A DNA stretch of 64,000 nt from Pikeienuella piscinae (GCF_011044155.1 NZ_CP049056.1:3104001-3168000), one strand, 5' to 3'. Positions 43,411-52,206 are shown, counted from the stretch's first letter. A program made the numbers and translations. Notes: a model not told the origin generated them from the sequence alone.

Positions 43411-43794
43411 GTGGCCATGGCGCATAGCGGCGGGCGGACCGTCATCATTGACGCCGGGCTCGTGCTGGACCCGAATCTTAACCTGCCGCGAGCCGGACAA
43501 TTGATCGGGAGATTGGAGGCTGCTGGCGTCGATCTCGCCTCCGTGACGGACGTCGTGCTGACGCACATGCATATGGATCATGTCGGCGGGTTGCTCGTCG
43601 ACGGGGTAAAGGGACGGCTGCGTCCGGATCTGCGGATCCACGTGGCGGCCGCCAAAGTGAAGTTCTGGGAGGCGCCCGACTTCAGGTCAATTCGCGCAGA
43701 CCGGCTGTCGGGAAAGAGCAAAACCAACCACCTTGTCGCCCGACGGCAATGTGACCACGCTTGCAGCACTGACGGCGAAGCGGGCGGGGTGTGA
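43411..43794 (+). pseudogene. Metallo-beta-lactamase-fold hydrolase, truncated at both ends
   Basis: A frame with VIIDAGLVLDPNLNLPRAGQ, then VVLTHMHMDHVGGLLVDG, the HxHxDH metal motif, as in lactonase-like MBL proteins. The sequence loses the family pattern after KFWEAPDF (about residue 87), where a different frame (SPDGNVTTLAALTAKRAG) may continue it. The N-terminus also begins too late. It is a decayed gene unrelated in sequence to the MBL protein at 10278-11555. Between 43795 and 43979 only short unassigned frames occur. Confidence 0.65.
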
Positions 43795-43979
43795 CTGGCT
43801 CCATCCGGAACGGCCTGCTGGATCTGGGTGCGAAGATCGAGGGAAAGGCTTTCGACATGTCCACCGGCCTCTGTCTCAGGTGGACATCTTGAATCAGACC
43901 AAACCTCCGAACGGAAACCCCCACGGTTCAAACAGATAGGATTCCGTTGCAAGACACGCCTGCGCCGGAGTGGGCGACG

Positions 43980-44930
43980 TCAGGCGACAACCCGCACCGG
44001 GTTCCCTTCGGCGAACGCGCGGATATCCTCGACCATCTGGCCGTAGAACAGCCGGAGGTTCGCTTCGGTCACATAGCCGAGATGCGGCGAGATCTGGATC
44101 TTCGGCTCGGCGCGATAGGGATGTTCGAGCGGCAGCGGCTCTTCGTCATAGACATCGAGACAGGCGCCGGCGATGCGGCCCGCCCGGACGGCGTCTAAGA
44201 GCGCTCCCTCCTCTACGATCGGGCCGCGAGAGGTGTTTACGAGAATTGCGCCCGGCCGCATCAGTGCGAGCGCCTCCGCGCCCACGAGGCCGCGCGTACG
44301 CTGAGAGAGTTGGAGATGGATCGAGAGGAAGTCGGAAGCCCGGAACAGGTCTGTCTTCGATACATGGCCGACGCCCAGTTCCGCGCAGCGCTCCGCGGTG
44401 AGGTTCTCGCTCCAGGCGATCACGTTCATCTCGAATGCTGCGGCGATGCGAGCAACCCGCTCGCCGAGACGGCCGAGCCCGAGAACGCCCAGTGTCTTGC
44501 CGCTGAGATCTAGCCCGATCGTCTCCTGCCAGACGGCGCCGGCCTTCAGCCGCGCGTTCTCATGGCCAACCTTTCGGGCAAATTCGAGCATATGGGCGAA
44601 GACCAGCTCAGCCGTGGGGTGCACGGCCGAGTCGGTGCCGCACACGCTCACCCCCCGGGCATTCGCCGCAGCAACGTCGATCGCCGCATTGCGCGCTCCG
44701 GAGGTCGCTATCAGCCTGAGCTTCGGCAGCGCCCCGATAATCTCGGCGGTGAAGGGCGTGCGCTCGCGCATCAGGCAGATGATCTCGAAATCCGCCAGGG
44801 CGGCGGCGATTTCCGCGGCGCCACCGATCGGAGCGTTGAACACCGTGATCTCCACCTGCCTCGTCAGCGACCCCCAGTCCGCCATCGAGAGGGCGGCGTT
44901 CTGATAATCGTCGAGAATCGCGCAGCGCAT
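43980..44930 (-). CDS. D-2-hydroxyacid dehydrogenase family protein
   Basis: A 316-residue NAD(P)-dependent dehydrogenase reducing a 2-keto acid or oxidising a D-2-hydroxy acid. The Rossmann motif is VLGLGRLGERVA; the catalytic residues fall in ILVNTSRGPIVEEGAL (Arg), LDVYDEEPL (Glu) and ISPHLGYVTE (His). The N-terminal MRCAILDDYQNAALSMADWG is typical of the subgroup annotated as D-2-hydroxyacid dehydrogenases near catabolic genes. It stands alone between a pseudogene zone and an IS3 remnant; a 9-bp hairpin (44986-45015) lies upstream. Glyoxylate reduction would fit the ureidoglycolate context but is inference. Confidence 0.88.
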   Translation of the reverse strand: MRCAILDDYQNAALSMADWGSLTRQVEITVFNAPIGGAAEIAAALADFEIICLMRERTPFTAEIIGALPKLRLIATSGARNAAIDVAAANARGVSVCGTDSAVHPTAELVFAHMLEFARKVGHENARLKAGAVWQETIGLDLSGKTLGVLGLGRLGERVARIAAAFEMNVIAWSENLTAERCAELGVGHVSKTDLFRASDFLSIHLQLSQRTRGLVGAEALALMRPGAILVNTSRGPIVEEGALLDAVRAGRIAGACLDVYDEEPLPLEHPYRAEPKIQISPHLGYVTEANLRLFYGQMVEDIRAFAEGNPVRVVA

Positions 44931-45127
44931 CCGATCCGTCTCCTTCGTGTTGCCGCACTACACTCATACTCTCGTAACCTGGAGTCCCGGCCGAAGTTGA
45001 ATTTCCTCGGCCGGGTTGCCGGTTAGGCGCGGTAGGTCAGAAAATCGCACCTGCATGCCCGCGAAAAGGATGCCGTTAGAGTGGAGCCCTACCTGCTAGC
45101 GATGAACGGCCATTTCTGTCGCCTCGC

Positions 45128-45580
45128 TCAGGCGTCGAGAACGACCGCCACATAGACGAAGCCGGCGCCTATGGCGACGTAGGTCAAGTCCGCCACCCAG
45201 AGTTGGTCGGGGCCATGGACCTCGAAGTCGCGTGCGACGAACGGGAAGATCGGCCCGTCGTGGTCGCTGTCTGCGGTGCGGGTGAAGCGCCGTCTTCTCC
45301 GCGGGGTGAGGTCATGCTCGCGCATCAGCCGACGAGCCTTCTTGGCGTTGATGATTTGGCCTCGATGGCGGAGCTCGACGCCGACATGGCGGTAGCCATA
45401 GCACTCGAACTCGTCGGTGATCGTGCGGATTTCCGCTACGATCACGTCGTCGGACAGCCTTGTCTCTGGCGCAGCGTAGAAGGTGGAGCATGGCACGTCC
45501 ACCAGCGCACACCCCCGTTCGATGGAGAGGCCGCGGGGCCGCTCGTCGCGGATATAGGCGCGCTTCTCGGGGAGCGTGCG
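45128..45580 (-). pseudogene. IS3-family OrfB, N-terminal half
   Basis: The frame starts after a TAA with RTLPEKRAYIRDERPRGLSI, CALVDVPCSTFYAAP, then the HTH_21 region ECYGYRHVGVELRHRGQIIN and KKARRLMREHDLTPRRRRRF, and enters the rve domain at PDQLWVADLTYVAI (first catalytic Asp). It ends at VVLDA followed by TGA, where the family continues with WSR. About half the protein is lost. Confidence 0.83.
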
Positions 45581-45852
45581 TTATTCTGAACCCCCTTTAG
45601 AAACTCGATCTCGAGTGCTTGACGTCCGACAAGCCGCTCGAGCGCGGCGATCCGCGCCTCGCACTCGGTCAGCAGCTCGGCCGACGCCATGTCCTGGTCG
45701 AGCGAACCGGCCTCCGCCTTCTCGACCCGGATCCGGATCAGGTTGCGAGGCAGGTCATGGCGTCGGCCGAGCGCGTGAAGCGTCTCCCCGGCGTGGTACT
45801 CGGCAACGATCTGACGCTTGAAGTCGATGCTGTGGCTGCGGTGTCTGGGCAT
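45442..45852 (-). CDS. IS3-family OrfA
   Basis: A 136-residue HTH protein (RSHSIDFKRQIVAEYHAGET; LHALGRRHDLPRNLIRIRVEK) with a leucine-zipper-like stretch ELLTECEARIAALERLVGRQ and LEIEFLKG, the OrfA layout. The tail after FLKG is the out-of-frame start of OrfB. A CTAAAGGGGGTTC stretch at that point is a possible -1 slippage site for making the OrfAB transposase. Confidence 0.82.
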   Translation of the reverse strand: MPRHRSHSIDFKRQIVAEYHAGETLHALGRRHDLPRNLIRIRVEKAEAGSLDQDMASAELLTECEARIAALERLVGRQALEIEFLKGVQNNARSPRSAPISATSGPAASPSNGGVRWWTCHAPPSTLRQRQGCPTT

Positions 45853-45960
45853 TGGCCTTATTCCTCAGAAAGCCCGACCCCGGTCAATCGCAAGCCGCTC
45901 AATCTGTCCAATCCGAGGGGCGCACTCCAGGAGAGGCCGCAGCCGCAATCAAGGGCGAAC

Positions 45961-46728
45961 TCACTCCGCGCGGCGCGGCGACGCCAGCAGAAACTCGGTG
46001 ACGACCTGGTTGAACAACGCGGGCCGCTCCAGATGCGCGATATGCGCACAGTCCGGCAGAATGGCCAGTTGCGCGTCCGGCAGGCCGCGGCGCAAGCCGA
46101 CGAACTGCTCCAGCGAAAAGGATCGATCACGCTCGCCGGCGATGACCAGAGTCGGCATCGCGATTTCGGCCAGGCGCGCGCGAATGTCCCAATCGCTGCA
46201 GGCGGCGAGCGTCGCGGCCGCCTTTTCCACGTCGACATTCGTCAATGCTTCGCGGCAGAGGTCAAAATACGGGGTGTCCGCTCCCTCGACGAACCAGGTT
46301 TCGGCGATGCGCGTCGCCGTCGCGGCCAGCCCGTCCCGGCGAAAGCGCGCCACTGACTCCCCGACGGTCTCGAAGCGCGCGGCGGTATCGATGAAGGCGG
46401 AGCTCCCGTAGATCACCAGACGCTCAACGCGGTCCGGTTGCGCCAGCGCCATCTCCTGCACGATGAAGCCGCCTATCGAGCTGCCGACAAGATGGAAACG
46501 CTCCACTCCAAGCGCGTCCAGCTGTTCGAAAACGGCTGCGCTGAAGTCGCGCGGCGCGCCTGGCGCTGGCGACGCGGCGCTGGCCCCGAAACCCGGCAGA
46601 TCGACGGCGATGGTGTCAAAGAAGCGGGCGAAATGCGCCATCGCCGGCCGCCAGAGGCAGCTGCCGCCGAGAAAGCCGTGCACCAGAACTAGCGTCGGCC
46701 CTTGCCCGCGTCGGACGTAGTTGATCAT
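45961..46728 (-). CDS. Alpha/beta-fold hydrolase
   Basis: A 255-residue alpha/beta hydrolase. The oxyanion motif is LVHGFLGGSCLWRP; the nucleophile elbow is LVGSSIGGFIVQ (GxSxG, Ser about 93), the acid lies in ERDRSFSLEQF, and the catalytic His in CAHIAHLERP. It resembles 3-oxoadipate enol-lactonase and meta-cleavage hydrolases in layout, though the substrate is unknown. It starts 4 bp after the TRAP large permease, so it probably processes the solute brought in by that system, for example by hydrolysing a lactone or ester. Confidence 0.88.
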   Translation of the reverse strand: MINYVRRGQGPTLVLVHGFLGGSCLWRPAMAHFARFFDTIAVDLPGFGASAASPAPGAPRDFSAAVFEQLDALGVERFHLVGSSIGGFIVQEMALAQPDRVERLVIYGSSAFIDTAARFETVGESVARFRRDGLAATATRIAETWFVEGADTPYFDLCREALTNVDVEKAAATLAACSDWDIRARLAEIAMPTLVIAGERDRSFSLEQFVGLRRGLPDAQLAILPDCAHIAHLERPALFNQVVTEFLLASPRRAE

Positions 46729-46732
46729 CGTT

Positions 46733-48034
46733 TCACCTCAGTACGTTTGGCAGCCAGAGCGCCAGGTTGGGGAACAGGAACAGCAATACGATCATCATCG
46801 CCAGCATCGCGACGAAGGGCAGGCTGCCAACGATGACATCGGTGATCGACACCTTGTCGGGGGCCAGCCCCTGGATGACGAACAGGTTGAGCCCGACCGG
46901 AGGCGTCAACACCGCGATCTCCATGGTGATGGTGAAGACGATGCCGAACCAAACCAGATCGAAGCCGAGCGCCTGCACGATGGGGAACACCGTCGGCAAG
47001 GTGATGAACAGCATCGAGGTTGGCTCAAGGAACATGCCGATCACCAGATAAAAGAGAATGATCAGGCAAATCAGCACGGTCGGCGGCAACGCCGTCGCGG
47101 TCAGCGCGGCGGCCAACTCCTGCGGCACGCCATAGAAATTCAGCACGTAGCCGAACAGCAGCGCCCCCGCCAGCATCAACCCCAGAAAGCCCATGGTGCG
47201 CATGGTCGCCAGCAACGCCTGGCCGAGGGCCGCGACGGTGAGGCCGCCGAAAGCGAAGGCGAGCAGCAAGGTGAACACCACCGCGACGGCGGCCGCTTCG
47301 GTGGGCGTGGCGACGCCGAAGTAGATCGAGGCGATGATGACGAAGCCGATGATGAGAACCGGAGACACGCCGACCACCAGATCGCGCCAATCGAAGCGCT
47401 GCCCGTCGGCGCGCGCGGGCACGCCAGACGGGTCGAACAGGCGCCAGCCCAACACCACCAGCGCGAAGAGCAGGGTCATCACCAGGCCCGGCGCGACGCC
47501 GGCGACGAAAAGCTGGCCGATCGAGGTGTCGGTGATGATGCCGAAGTAAAGCAGGATAAGGCTGGGCGGGAGCAGCACGCTGAGCGTGCCGCCGGCCGCG
47601 ACGACGCCGGCGGCCAGGCGCCGGTCATAGCCGAGCCGCAGCATCTCCGGCAGCGCGACCCCGCCGATGGTGAGCGCCCCGATCATGCTTGAGCCGCAGA
47701 CGGCGCCGAAACCGGCGCAGGCGCCGACGCTGCCGATGGCCGCCGATCCCGGCATGCGGACCCCGCGATGCATCGCGCGGTAGAGCGCCGTGCCGATATT
47801 CGAGCGGCCGACCAGCTCCCCCAGGAAGACGAACAGCGGCACCGCCAGCAGGATGTAGTTGAACCAGGTCTGCCAGATCATGAACTCCGCGCCCATCAGG
47901 GCCCGGCGCAGGTCCTGGACATGCCAGAAGAACGGGATCGCGGCGCCGGCCAGCGCGAAGGGCAGCGGAAGGCCGATGGCGACGAGCACAAGCAACAGCG
48001 CCAGAATGCCGGCGAGCGCCTCGTACCACTCCAT
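46733..48034 (-). CDS. dctM: TRAP transporter large permease (DctM)
   Basis: A 433-residue permease with about twelve spans. Conserved parts include FLGELVGRSNIGTALYRAMHRG, SMIGALTIGGVALPEM and GGTLSVLLPPSLILLYFGIITD. The start at 48034 (MEWYEALAGILALLLV) is favoured because the longer frame's first residues are out of place and it lies immediately against the dctQ stop (48036). It belongs to the dctP-dctQ-dctM-hydrolase transcript. Confidence 0.93.
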   Translation of the reverse strand: MEWYEALAGILALLLVLVAIGLPLPFALAGAAIPFFWHVQDLRRALMGAEFMIWQTWFNYILLAVPLFVFLGELVGRSNIGTALYRAMHRGVRMPGSAAIGSVGACAGFGAVCGSSMIGALTIGGVALPEMLRLGYDRRLAAGVVAAGGTLSVLLPPSLILLYFGIITDTSIGQLFVAGVAPGLVMTLLFALVVLGWRLFDPSGVPARADGQRFDWRDLVVGVSPVLIIGFVIIASIYFGVATPTEAAAVAVVFTLLLAFAFGGLTVAALGQALLATMRTMGFLGLMLAGALLFGYVLNFYGVPQELAAALTATALPPTVLICLIILFYLVIGMFLEPTSMLFITLPTVFPIVQALGFDLVWFGIVFTITMEIAVLTPPVGLNLFVIQGLAPDKVSITDVIVGSLPFVAMLAMMIVLLFLFPNLALWLPNVLR

Positions 48035-48035
48035 C

Positions 48036-48521
48036 TCAACGCTCCCCGCCGAGGAAATTCTCGGCAAGACGGATCATCGCAAGACCTATGAAGACGACGA
48101 ACGCCAGCGCGACCGGGATCCACAACCAGAATTCGGGCCACTCGATCACGTTGGAGACCGAACCGTTGCGCCATGTGCGCGAGACGGCTTTGACCGCGAC
48201 GGTGGCGAAGAAGACGCCGATCGCCGCCATCAGCATCAGGTTGAAGATATCCAGGGCCCGCTTCACCGGCCCCGGCAGCACGTCCAGCAGCAGCGTGACC
48301 CGCGGCAACGCGTCGCTCTTGAACGCATGGGCGAGCCCGAGAAACGCAATCGGCACCAGCAGCAGCGCCGTGGCCTCGGTGACCAGCGCGTCGGGCGCGC
48401 GGAACGCATAGCGCGCCACGACGCCGTAACTGATCCACAAGGTCACGACCGCCATCAAGGCGGCGCCGAACCAGGCGAGCCCGTCCGCCGCCCATGCGAA
48501 ACCACGACGCAACCGCCCCAC
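48036..48521 (-). CDS. dctQ: TRAP transporter small permease (DctQ)
   Basis: A membrane protein with four hydrophobic stretches: LAWFGAALMAVVTLWISYGVVARYAF, ALLLVPIAFLGLAHAF, LMLMAAIGVFFATVAVKAV and FWLWIPVALAFVVFIGLAMI (each written here in part). The start is uncertain; no ATG is in frame near the expected N-terminus, and GTG at 48521 gives 161 residues. The open frame runs to 48605, overlapping dctP, so an earlier TTG or CTG is possible. It links DctP and DctM. Confidence 0.85.
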   Translation of the reverse strand: MGRLRRGFAWAADGLAWFGAALMAVVTLWISYGVVARYAFRAPDALVTEATALLLVPIAFLGLAHAFKSDALPRVTLLLDVLPGPVKRALDIFNLMLMAAIGVFFATVAVKAVSRTWRNGSVSNVIEWPEFWLWIPVALAFVVFIGLAMIRLAENFLGGER

Positions 48522-48547
48522 GCCGCCGCTGTCGTCAGCAGGCAGCC

Positions 48548-49549
48548 TCAAAATGCGTAGGCCTCGAACAAGGCTTCGACCTCGGCGCCGAGCTCGGGCC
48601 CGCAATTCTCATCCTGCTTGACCTCGTCCCACCAGCCGTCCTGAAGCTGCGCCACCATGCGGGCGCGGTCGTCCTTGCTGACGGAACGGGCGTTCAGGCC
48701 GCCGTTCATTACCGCGTCGCCGACCTTGCGGTCGATCCAGTCGGTATAGCGCGGAGAGGTCCATTCCTCGGCCTCGCTGGCCGCCGCCAGAACCGCCTTC
48801 TGATCCTCCGGAGAAAGCTCGTCGAAGCGGTCCTTGTTCATGGTGTAGACGGTGTTGCCGTAGTAGAGGTCGGCGTTCACCATATACGGCAGCACTTCGA
48901 AGAGGCCGAGCGACTGAGATGTCGCCACGCCCATGTTGATGCTGTCGACGACGCCGCGTTCGGCGGCCTGATAGGTTTCGGCCGGCGGAATGAACACCGG
49001 CGAGCCGCCCCACAACTCGATGGTCTTGGTTACGATCGGGCTGACCGAGCGAACCAGGCGCTCTTCGAGTTGGTCGAGCTTCTCGATTGGTTCACGGAAG
49101 AACCATTCCTGATCATAGGAGAAGTTCGAGGACATCAGCACCACCGCGCCAGCCTCCTCGAACTGCTTGCCGATGAGCGCCATCAGCTTTCTGTCGAATT
49201 CGACGTGCTTGCTGTAGTCGATCGGGGTTGGCGCGAAAAACACCTTCCTGTAGCAGGACACCCGAGCGTCGACGAGGGGCGTCGCCGCGGCGTCGGCCAG
49301 GCCGGCGGTCACGGCATCCCAGGCCTTGGGCAGCGGCGCCAGCGTGCTGGACGGGAACAGCTTGAACGTGACCCGCCCGTCCGTTTTCTGCTTCACCAGG
49401 TCGGCGAATTTCTCCAGACCCTTGTAGCGGATATCGGCGGTGGTCACGTAAGTGCCGAGATGCAGCTCCGTCGCGTTCGCAGCCGTCGTCGTCGCTGCGG
49501 CGCCGAAGGCCATCAGCGCCGCGCTCAAGGTGGTGCGCATTGTCTTCAT
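48548..49549 (-). CDS. dctP: TRAP transporter solute-binding protein (DctP)
   Basis: A 333-residue periplasmic receptor. The signal peptide (1 to about 25) ends TTAANAT; then HLGTYVTTADIRYKGLEKFA, GRVTFKLFPSSTLAPLPKAW and AAERGVVDSINMGVATSQSLG. The start at 49549 is chosen because GGGAG lies 6 bp before it; the frame is open to 49600 without signal-like sequence. It has a CGPELGAEVEALFEAYAF tail that is not typical. It opens the minus-strand TRAP-hydrolase operon and is divergent from a GntR/UTRA regulator. Confidence 0.92.
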   Translation of the reverse strand: MKTMRTTLSAALMAFGAAATTTAANATELHLGTYVTTADIRYKGLEKFADLVKQKTDGRVTFKLFPSSTLAPLPKAWDAVTAGLADAAATPLVDARVSCYRKVFFAPTPIDYSKHVEFDRKLMALIGKQFEEAGAVVLMSSNFSYDQEWFFREPIEKLDQLEERLVRSVSPIVTKTIELWGGSPVFIPPAETYQAAERGVVDSINMGVATSQSLGLFEVLPYMVNADLYYGNTVYTMNKDRFDELSPEDQKAVLAAASEAEEWTSPRYTDWIDRKVGDAVMNGGLNARSVSKDDRARMVAQLQDGWWDEVKQDENCGPELGAEVEALFEAYAF

Positions 49550-49965
49550 TGCAGTCTCCCGGTTGCTTGTTGTTGCGGTATTCGTGTTCGGCCGAAACAT
49601 TCGCGCGCGACATGCAGTCAGCGCAGCCGAATCTCCATGAGGATCAAACCCGCCCTCTCGCGTTCGCGGGAGGCGGATACGCCCGCCCGCGCCGCGCCTG
49701 AGAATGGCGTGCAGTCCTTCAAGCGCATGCAGTCCATTATCGCTGGCGCGCGCCGGCGACGGAGCTGGCGCGGCGGCGGATGGCGCCTCGCCCGGCCCCC
49801 ATCACCATGGCCGCCGAGGCCCCGACTCTGGATGCGGGTAAGGCGCGCCAGAGTCCCCGCGGGGCGCACAGCGGCTTGGCCGTGACGTCCATGTTTCCCT
49901 CCGGCGCATTTTAAACTATATAGGACTGTAGCAATGAGGCGTTATCCCGTCTAGGGCTTTCGTCG
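49550..49965. promoter_or_regulatory. Divergent promoter region of the third TRAP cassette
   Basis: This 416-bp gap between dctP and gntR holds no convincing gene. The notable site is TTAAACTATATAGGACTG at 49911-49928, which contains ACTATATAGGACTG, one mismatch from a sequence at 20118-20131 ahead of another GntR gene. It lies 37 bp before the gntR start and is a plausible operator or promoter core. Confidence 0.45.
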
Positions 49966-50763
49966 GTGCTGGCAAGCGGAAGGCGGCTCGTGTCAGTCAA
50001 ATCCCTGGATGAAATCTCGCACTCCCTCGCCATGGCGAACGGCGTTCGCGGCGCCGGGCCGAAATACCGGCTGCTCTATGACCAGATCCTGCAGCTTATC
50101 GAGCTTGGACGCTGGAAGGCGGGCGACCGGCTGCCTCCGGAAGCCGAGTTCGCCCAGCGCATGCCGGTCAGTCTTGGCACCGTGCAGAAGGCGCTGCGGC
50201 TCTTGGCCGAGGATGGTCTGCTGGTGCGCCGGCATGGCGACGGCACCTATGTCGCCGCGCCTGCGGTCAACGCCGCTGAAATCCGCTATTTCCGCTTTGT
50301 CGATGACACCGGCCGCCAGTTGCCGGTGTATCCCAAGGTGCTGTCCGTCGAGCGCTGCGGCGAGGCGGGACCATGGTGCGACTTTTTCCGTGATGAAAAG
50401 GATTTCGTGCGCATTACGCGGCTGGTCAGCGTGAACCGGGAATTCTCCGCCTTTGGCGAGTTCTATCTGCCTGCGAGCCGCTTCGCGATGTTCCTGGACT
50501 ACACGCCGCAGGCGCTGGACGGCGTCGCTTTCACTCATCTGCTCGCCACGCGCTTCAATGCGCCGGCGCTCCGTATCTCGCAAAGGATCGACTTCGCCGC
50601 GATCCCGGCGCGCGTCTGCGCGCTGATCGGGGTCGAGCCCGGCGCCGCCGGCCTTCTGTGGTCGAACCGCGCCCATAGCTTCCGCGACGTGCCGCTCTAC
50701 TTCCAGCGTTTCCACCTGCCGCCCAACGGCCGCAGTCTGGAGCTGTGGGATCATGTCGCCTAG
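49966..50763 (+). CDS. GntR-family regulator (HutC/UTRA subfamily)
   Basis: A 265-residue regulator from a GTG; later GTG (49990) and ATG (50032) codons are alternatives because the HTH begins near residue 32. The winged HTH is PKYRLLYDQILQLIELGRWK, LPPEAEFAQRMPVSLGTVQK and ALRLLAEDGLLVRRHGDGTYV. The UTRA effector domain follows (FRDEKDFVRITRLVSVNREF; FTHLLATRFNAPALRISQRI; PLYFQRFHLPPNGRSLEL). It probably senses the solute of the divergent TRAP-hydrolase operon. Confidence 0.9.
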   Translation: MLASGRRLVSVKSLDEISHSLAMANGVRGAGPKYRLLYDQILQLIELGRWKAGDRLPPEAEFAQRMPVSLGTVQKALRLLAEDGLLVRRHGDGTYVAAPAVNAAEIRYFRFVDDTGRQLPVYPKVLSVERCGEAGPWCDFFRDEKDFVRITRLVSVNREFSAFGEFYLPASRFAMFLDYTPQALDGVAFTHLLATRFNAPALRISQRIDFAAIPARVCALIGVEPGAAGLLWSNRAHSFRDVPLYFQRFHLPPNGRSLELWDHVA

Positions 50764-50995
50764 AGGCGGCTTCGGTAATCCGAACAGTCGGAACCGGAGG
50801 CTCCTCCACGCATCGGCGACATGAGCGCCACGAGCGGGGAGAGATCAATGGCGATACGACTGGCGTAAGCCGCGACAAACGAGATGGCCGCGATCCCGAA
50901 GTCAGTGATGCATTTTCATGTTTCCCTGATGCTCCCTTCCGTCAAACATACCGGCATACTCGCGCGACCGATCTGATGGCGGAGTCCGAACGCCG

Positions 50996-51703
50996 ATGCC
51001 TGACCGCCGCCCCGACCCAACATGGAACCTTGACGTCCCTCCGGCGGCCGATCCTGTTCCCTATGACGAATCCCTCGTCAACGACGACGCGTTCGACACC
51101 GAGGACCTGCCGACTCTGGAAGCGGTGTTTGGACCGGCATTTCTGCACGAATGGTCATCCCGACTGGAGGCGGAGCGGAGGCCGACGGTAAAGACGCCAG
51201 TGACGCCGGAACGCCTCGCGGAGCGGCTGGCGGGGCTTGCCTTCATCGCCGAGGCATTCGCAACGTTGAGCGCGCCGGAGCCCGACGGCGTCCATCAGAT
51301 GTCCGATGACCAGCGCCGCGCCGCGCGCCGCCATCTCGAAAATACCCGGAGGGCGTTCGACGGCTATCTCGCGTTCCGCCGCGCGTTGTCCGACGAGTTC
51401 GGAAGCTCGCTCCTTCCCTCCGGCGAGGATGTCGACAAGGCGCTCAGTTCGCTGAAGGCGAGCCTCGAACATGTCGAAGTTCGGCCTCGGGCGCGCGGCC
51501 ACTATGAGCTGCTCGTCAAGGACGTCCGCGTGATCCTGAAGCAGCTGACTGGAAACACCGGCCGGGTCGTCGATCGAGAGACAGGTGTTGAGAGCGGTTT
51601 GCTTTTCGATTTCTCGCTCGCGCTGATCGAGCGACTCGCGCCCGGGATCGACCCGACGGCGGCGGCGACGCGGATCAGGACGGCGATCCGCGCCCGGCGC
51701 TGA
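50996..51703 (+). CDS. Hypothetical protein next to excisionase-like genes
   Basis: A 235-residue, mostly helical, soluble-looking protein rich in Ala, Arg and Asp. The N-terminal 60 residues are acidic and Pro-rich (DPTWNLDVPPAADPVPYDES); the rest is amphipathic helices (RLAERLAGLAFIAEAFATLS; RRHLENTRRAFDGYLAFRRA; GHYELLVKDVRVILKQLTGN). No catalytic motif or known family was recognised. It lies about 110 bp before two small HTH genes of the kind found on integrative elements, so it is probably an island gene. The 230 bp upstream (50764-50995) hold nothing recognised. Confidence 0.65.
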   Translation: MPDRRPDPTWNLDVPPAADPVPYDESLVNDDAFDTEDLPTLEAVFGPAFLHEWSSRLEAERRPTVKTPVTPERLAERLAGLAFIAEAFATLSAPEPDGVHQMSDDQRRAARRHLENTRRAFDGYLAFRRALSDEFGSSLLPSGEDVDKALSSLKASLEHVEVRPRARGHYELLVKDVRVILKQLTGNTGRVVDRETGVESGLLFDFSLALIERLAPGIDPTAAATRIRTAIRARR

Positions 51704-51811
51704 GCCGCATGCGGGAAAACGCCTCCAAAAATTACACTGTTTTCCGCATGTGACGGGCGTGGCGACGCAGCCGAGGGTGCTTCGCAAGAGAAAGCAACCC
51801 GAGGCCGCGTC

Positions 51812-52021
51812 ATGAAGCCCGAGACGATCACCCGCCTGATGACCCGCGACGAGGTCGCCGAGACCTGCGGGATATCGAAGCGCCATCTCGAGCTGGCGCC
51901 GTCGCGACGGGAGGGACCGGCCTTCCTCCGGATCGGCCGCAGCGTGCGCTACCGCCCGACGGACGTCGCAGCCTGGCTCGAGGCCCAACTCGTGCGACCC
52001 GGGACGGAGCGTGATCGATGA
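51812..52021 (+). CDS. AlpA/excisionase-type HTH protein
   Basis: A 69-residue winged-helix protein: MTRDEVAETCGISKRHLELA then GPAFLRIGRSVRYRPTDVAAWLEAQ, the MerR-like/AlpA fold used by excisionases and prophage regulators, which bend DNA and direct excision. The stop overlaps the next gene (ATGA). No intact integrase lies nearby. Confidence 0.8.
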   Translation: MKPETITRLMTRDEVAETCGISKRHLELAPSRREGPAFLRIGRSVRYRPTDVAAWLEAQLVRPGTERDR

Positions 52022-52206
52022 CCCGAAAGATCGCGAGCCCGCGCCTCCTGACCATTCGCGACGCGGCGGAGGAGGCCGGCGTCTGCACGCGCACGGTGCG
52101 CCGCTGGATCAAGGCGGGCCTCCTTCCAATTCGCCGGCTCGGCGGATCAGAACGCCTCGTCCGGATCGAAGAGAACGTCTGGCGCGCCTTTCTGAGGGAG
52201 GCGTGA
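52018..52206 (+). CDS. Excisionase-family (MerR-like) HTH protein
   Basis: A 62-residue HTH protein: LTIRDAAEEAGVCTRTVRRW then IKAGLLPIRRLGG and VRIEENVWRAFLREA, the HTH_17 excisionase family. It overlaps the preceding AlpA-like gene by 4 bp. Two such proteins in tandem suggest the control module of an integrative element. Confidence 0.8.
   Translation: MTRKIASPRLLTIRDAAEEAGVCTRTVRRWIKAGLLPIRRLGGSERLVRIEENVWRAFLREA

Larger units (their letters stand above)
45128..45852 (-). mobile_element. IS3-family element, OrfA plus truncated OrfB
   Basis: OrfA (45442-45852) is followed on the same strand by the start of OrfB in the -1 frame, open from 45580 to 45128. The overlap is the usual IS3 frameshift arrangement. 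OrfB stops after YVAVVLDA, at the point where WSRRVVG would be expected, so the catalytic Glu half is missing. Terminal repeats were not placed. Confidence 0.85.

Noticed and set aside
46721-47692. A 323-residue plus-strand frame rich in Gln, His and Arg
   Set aside because: It is the complement of the TRAP large permease; the composition is what membrane-protein codons give on the opposite strand.
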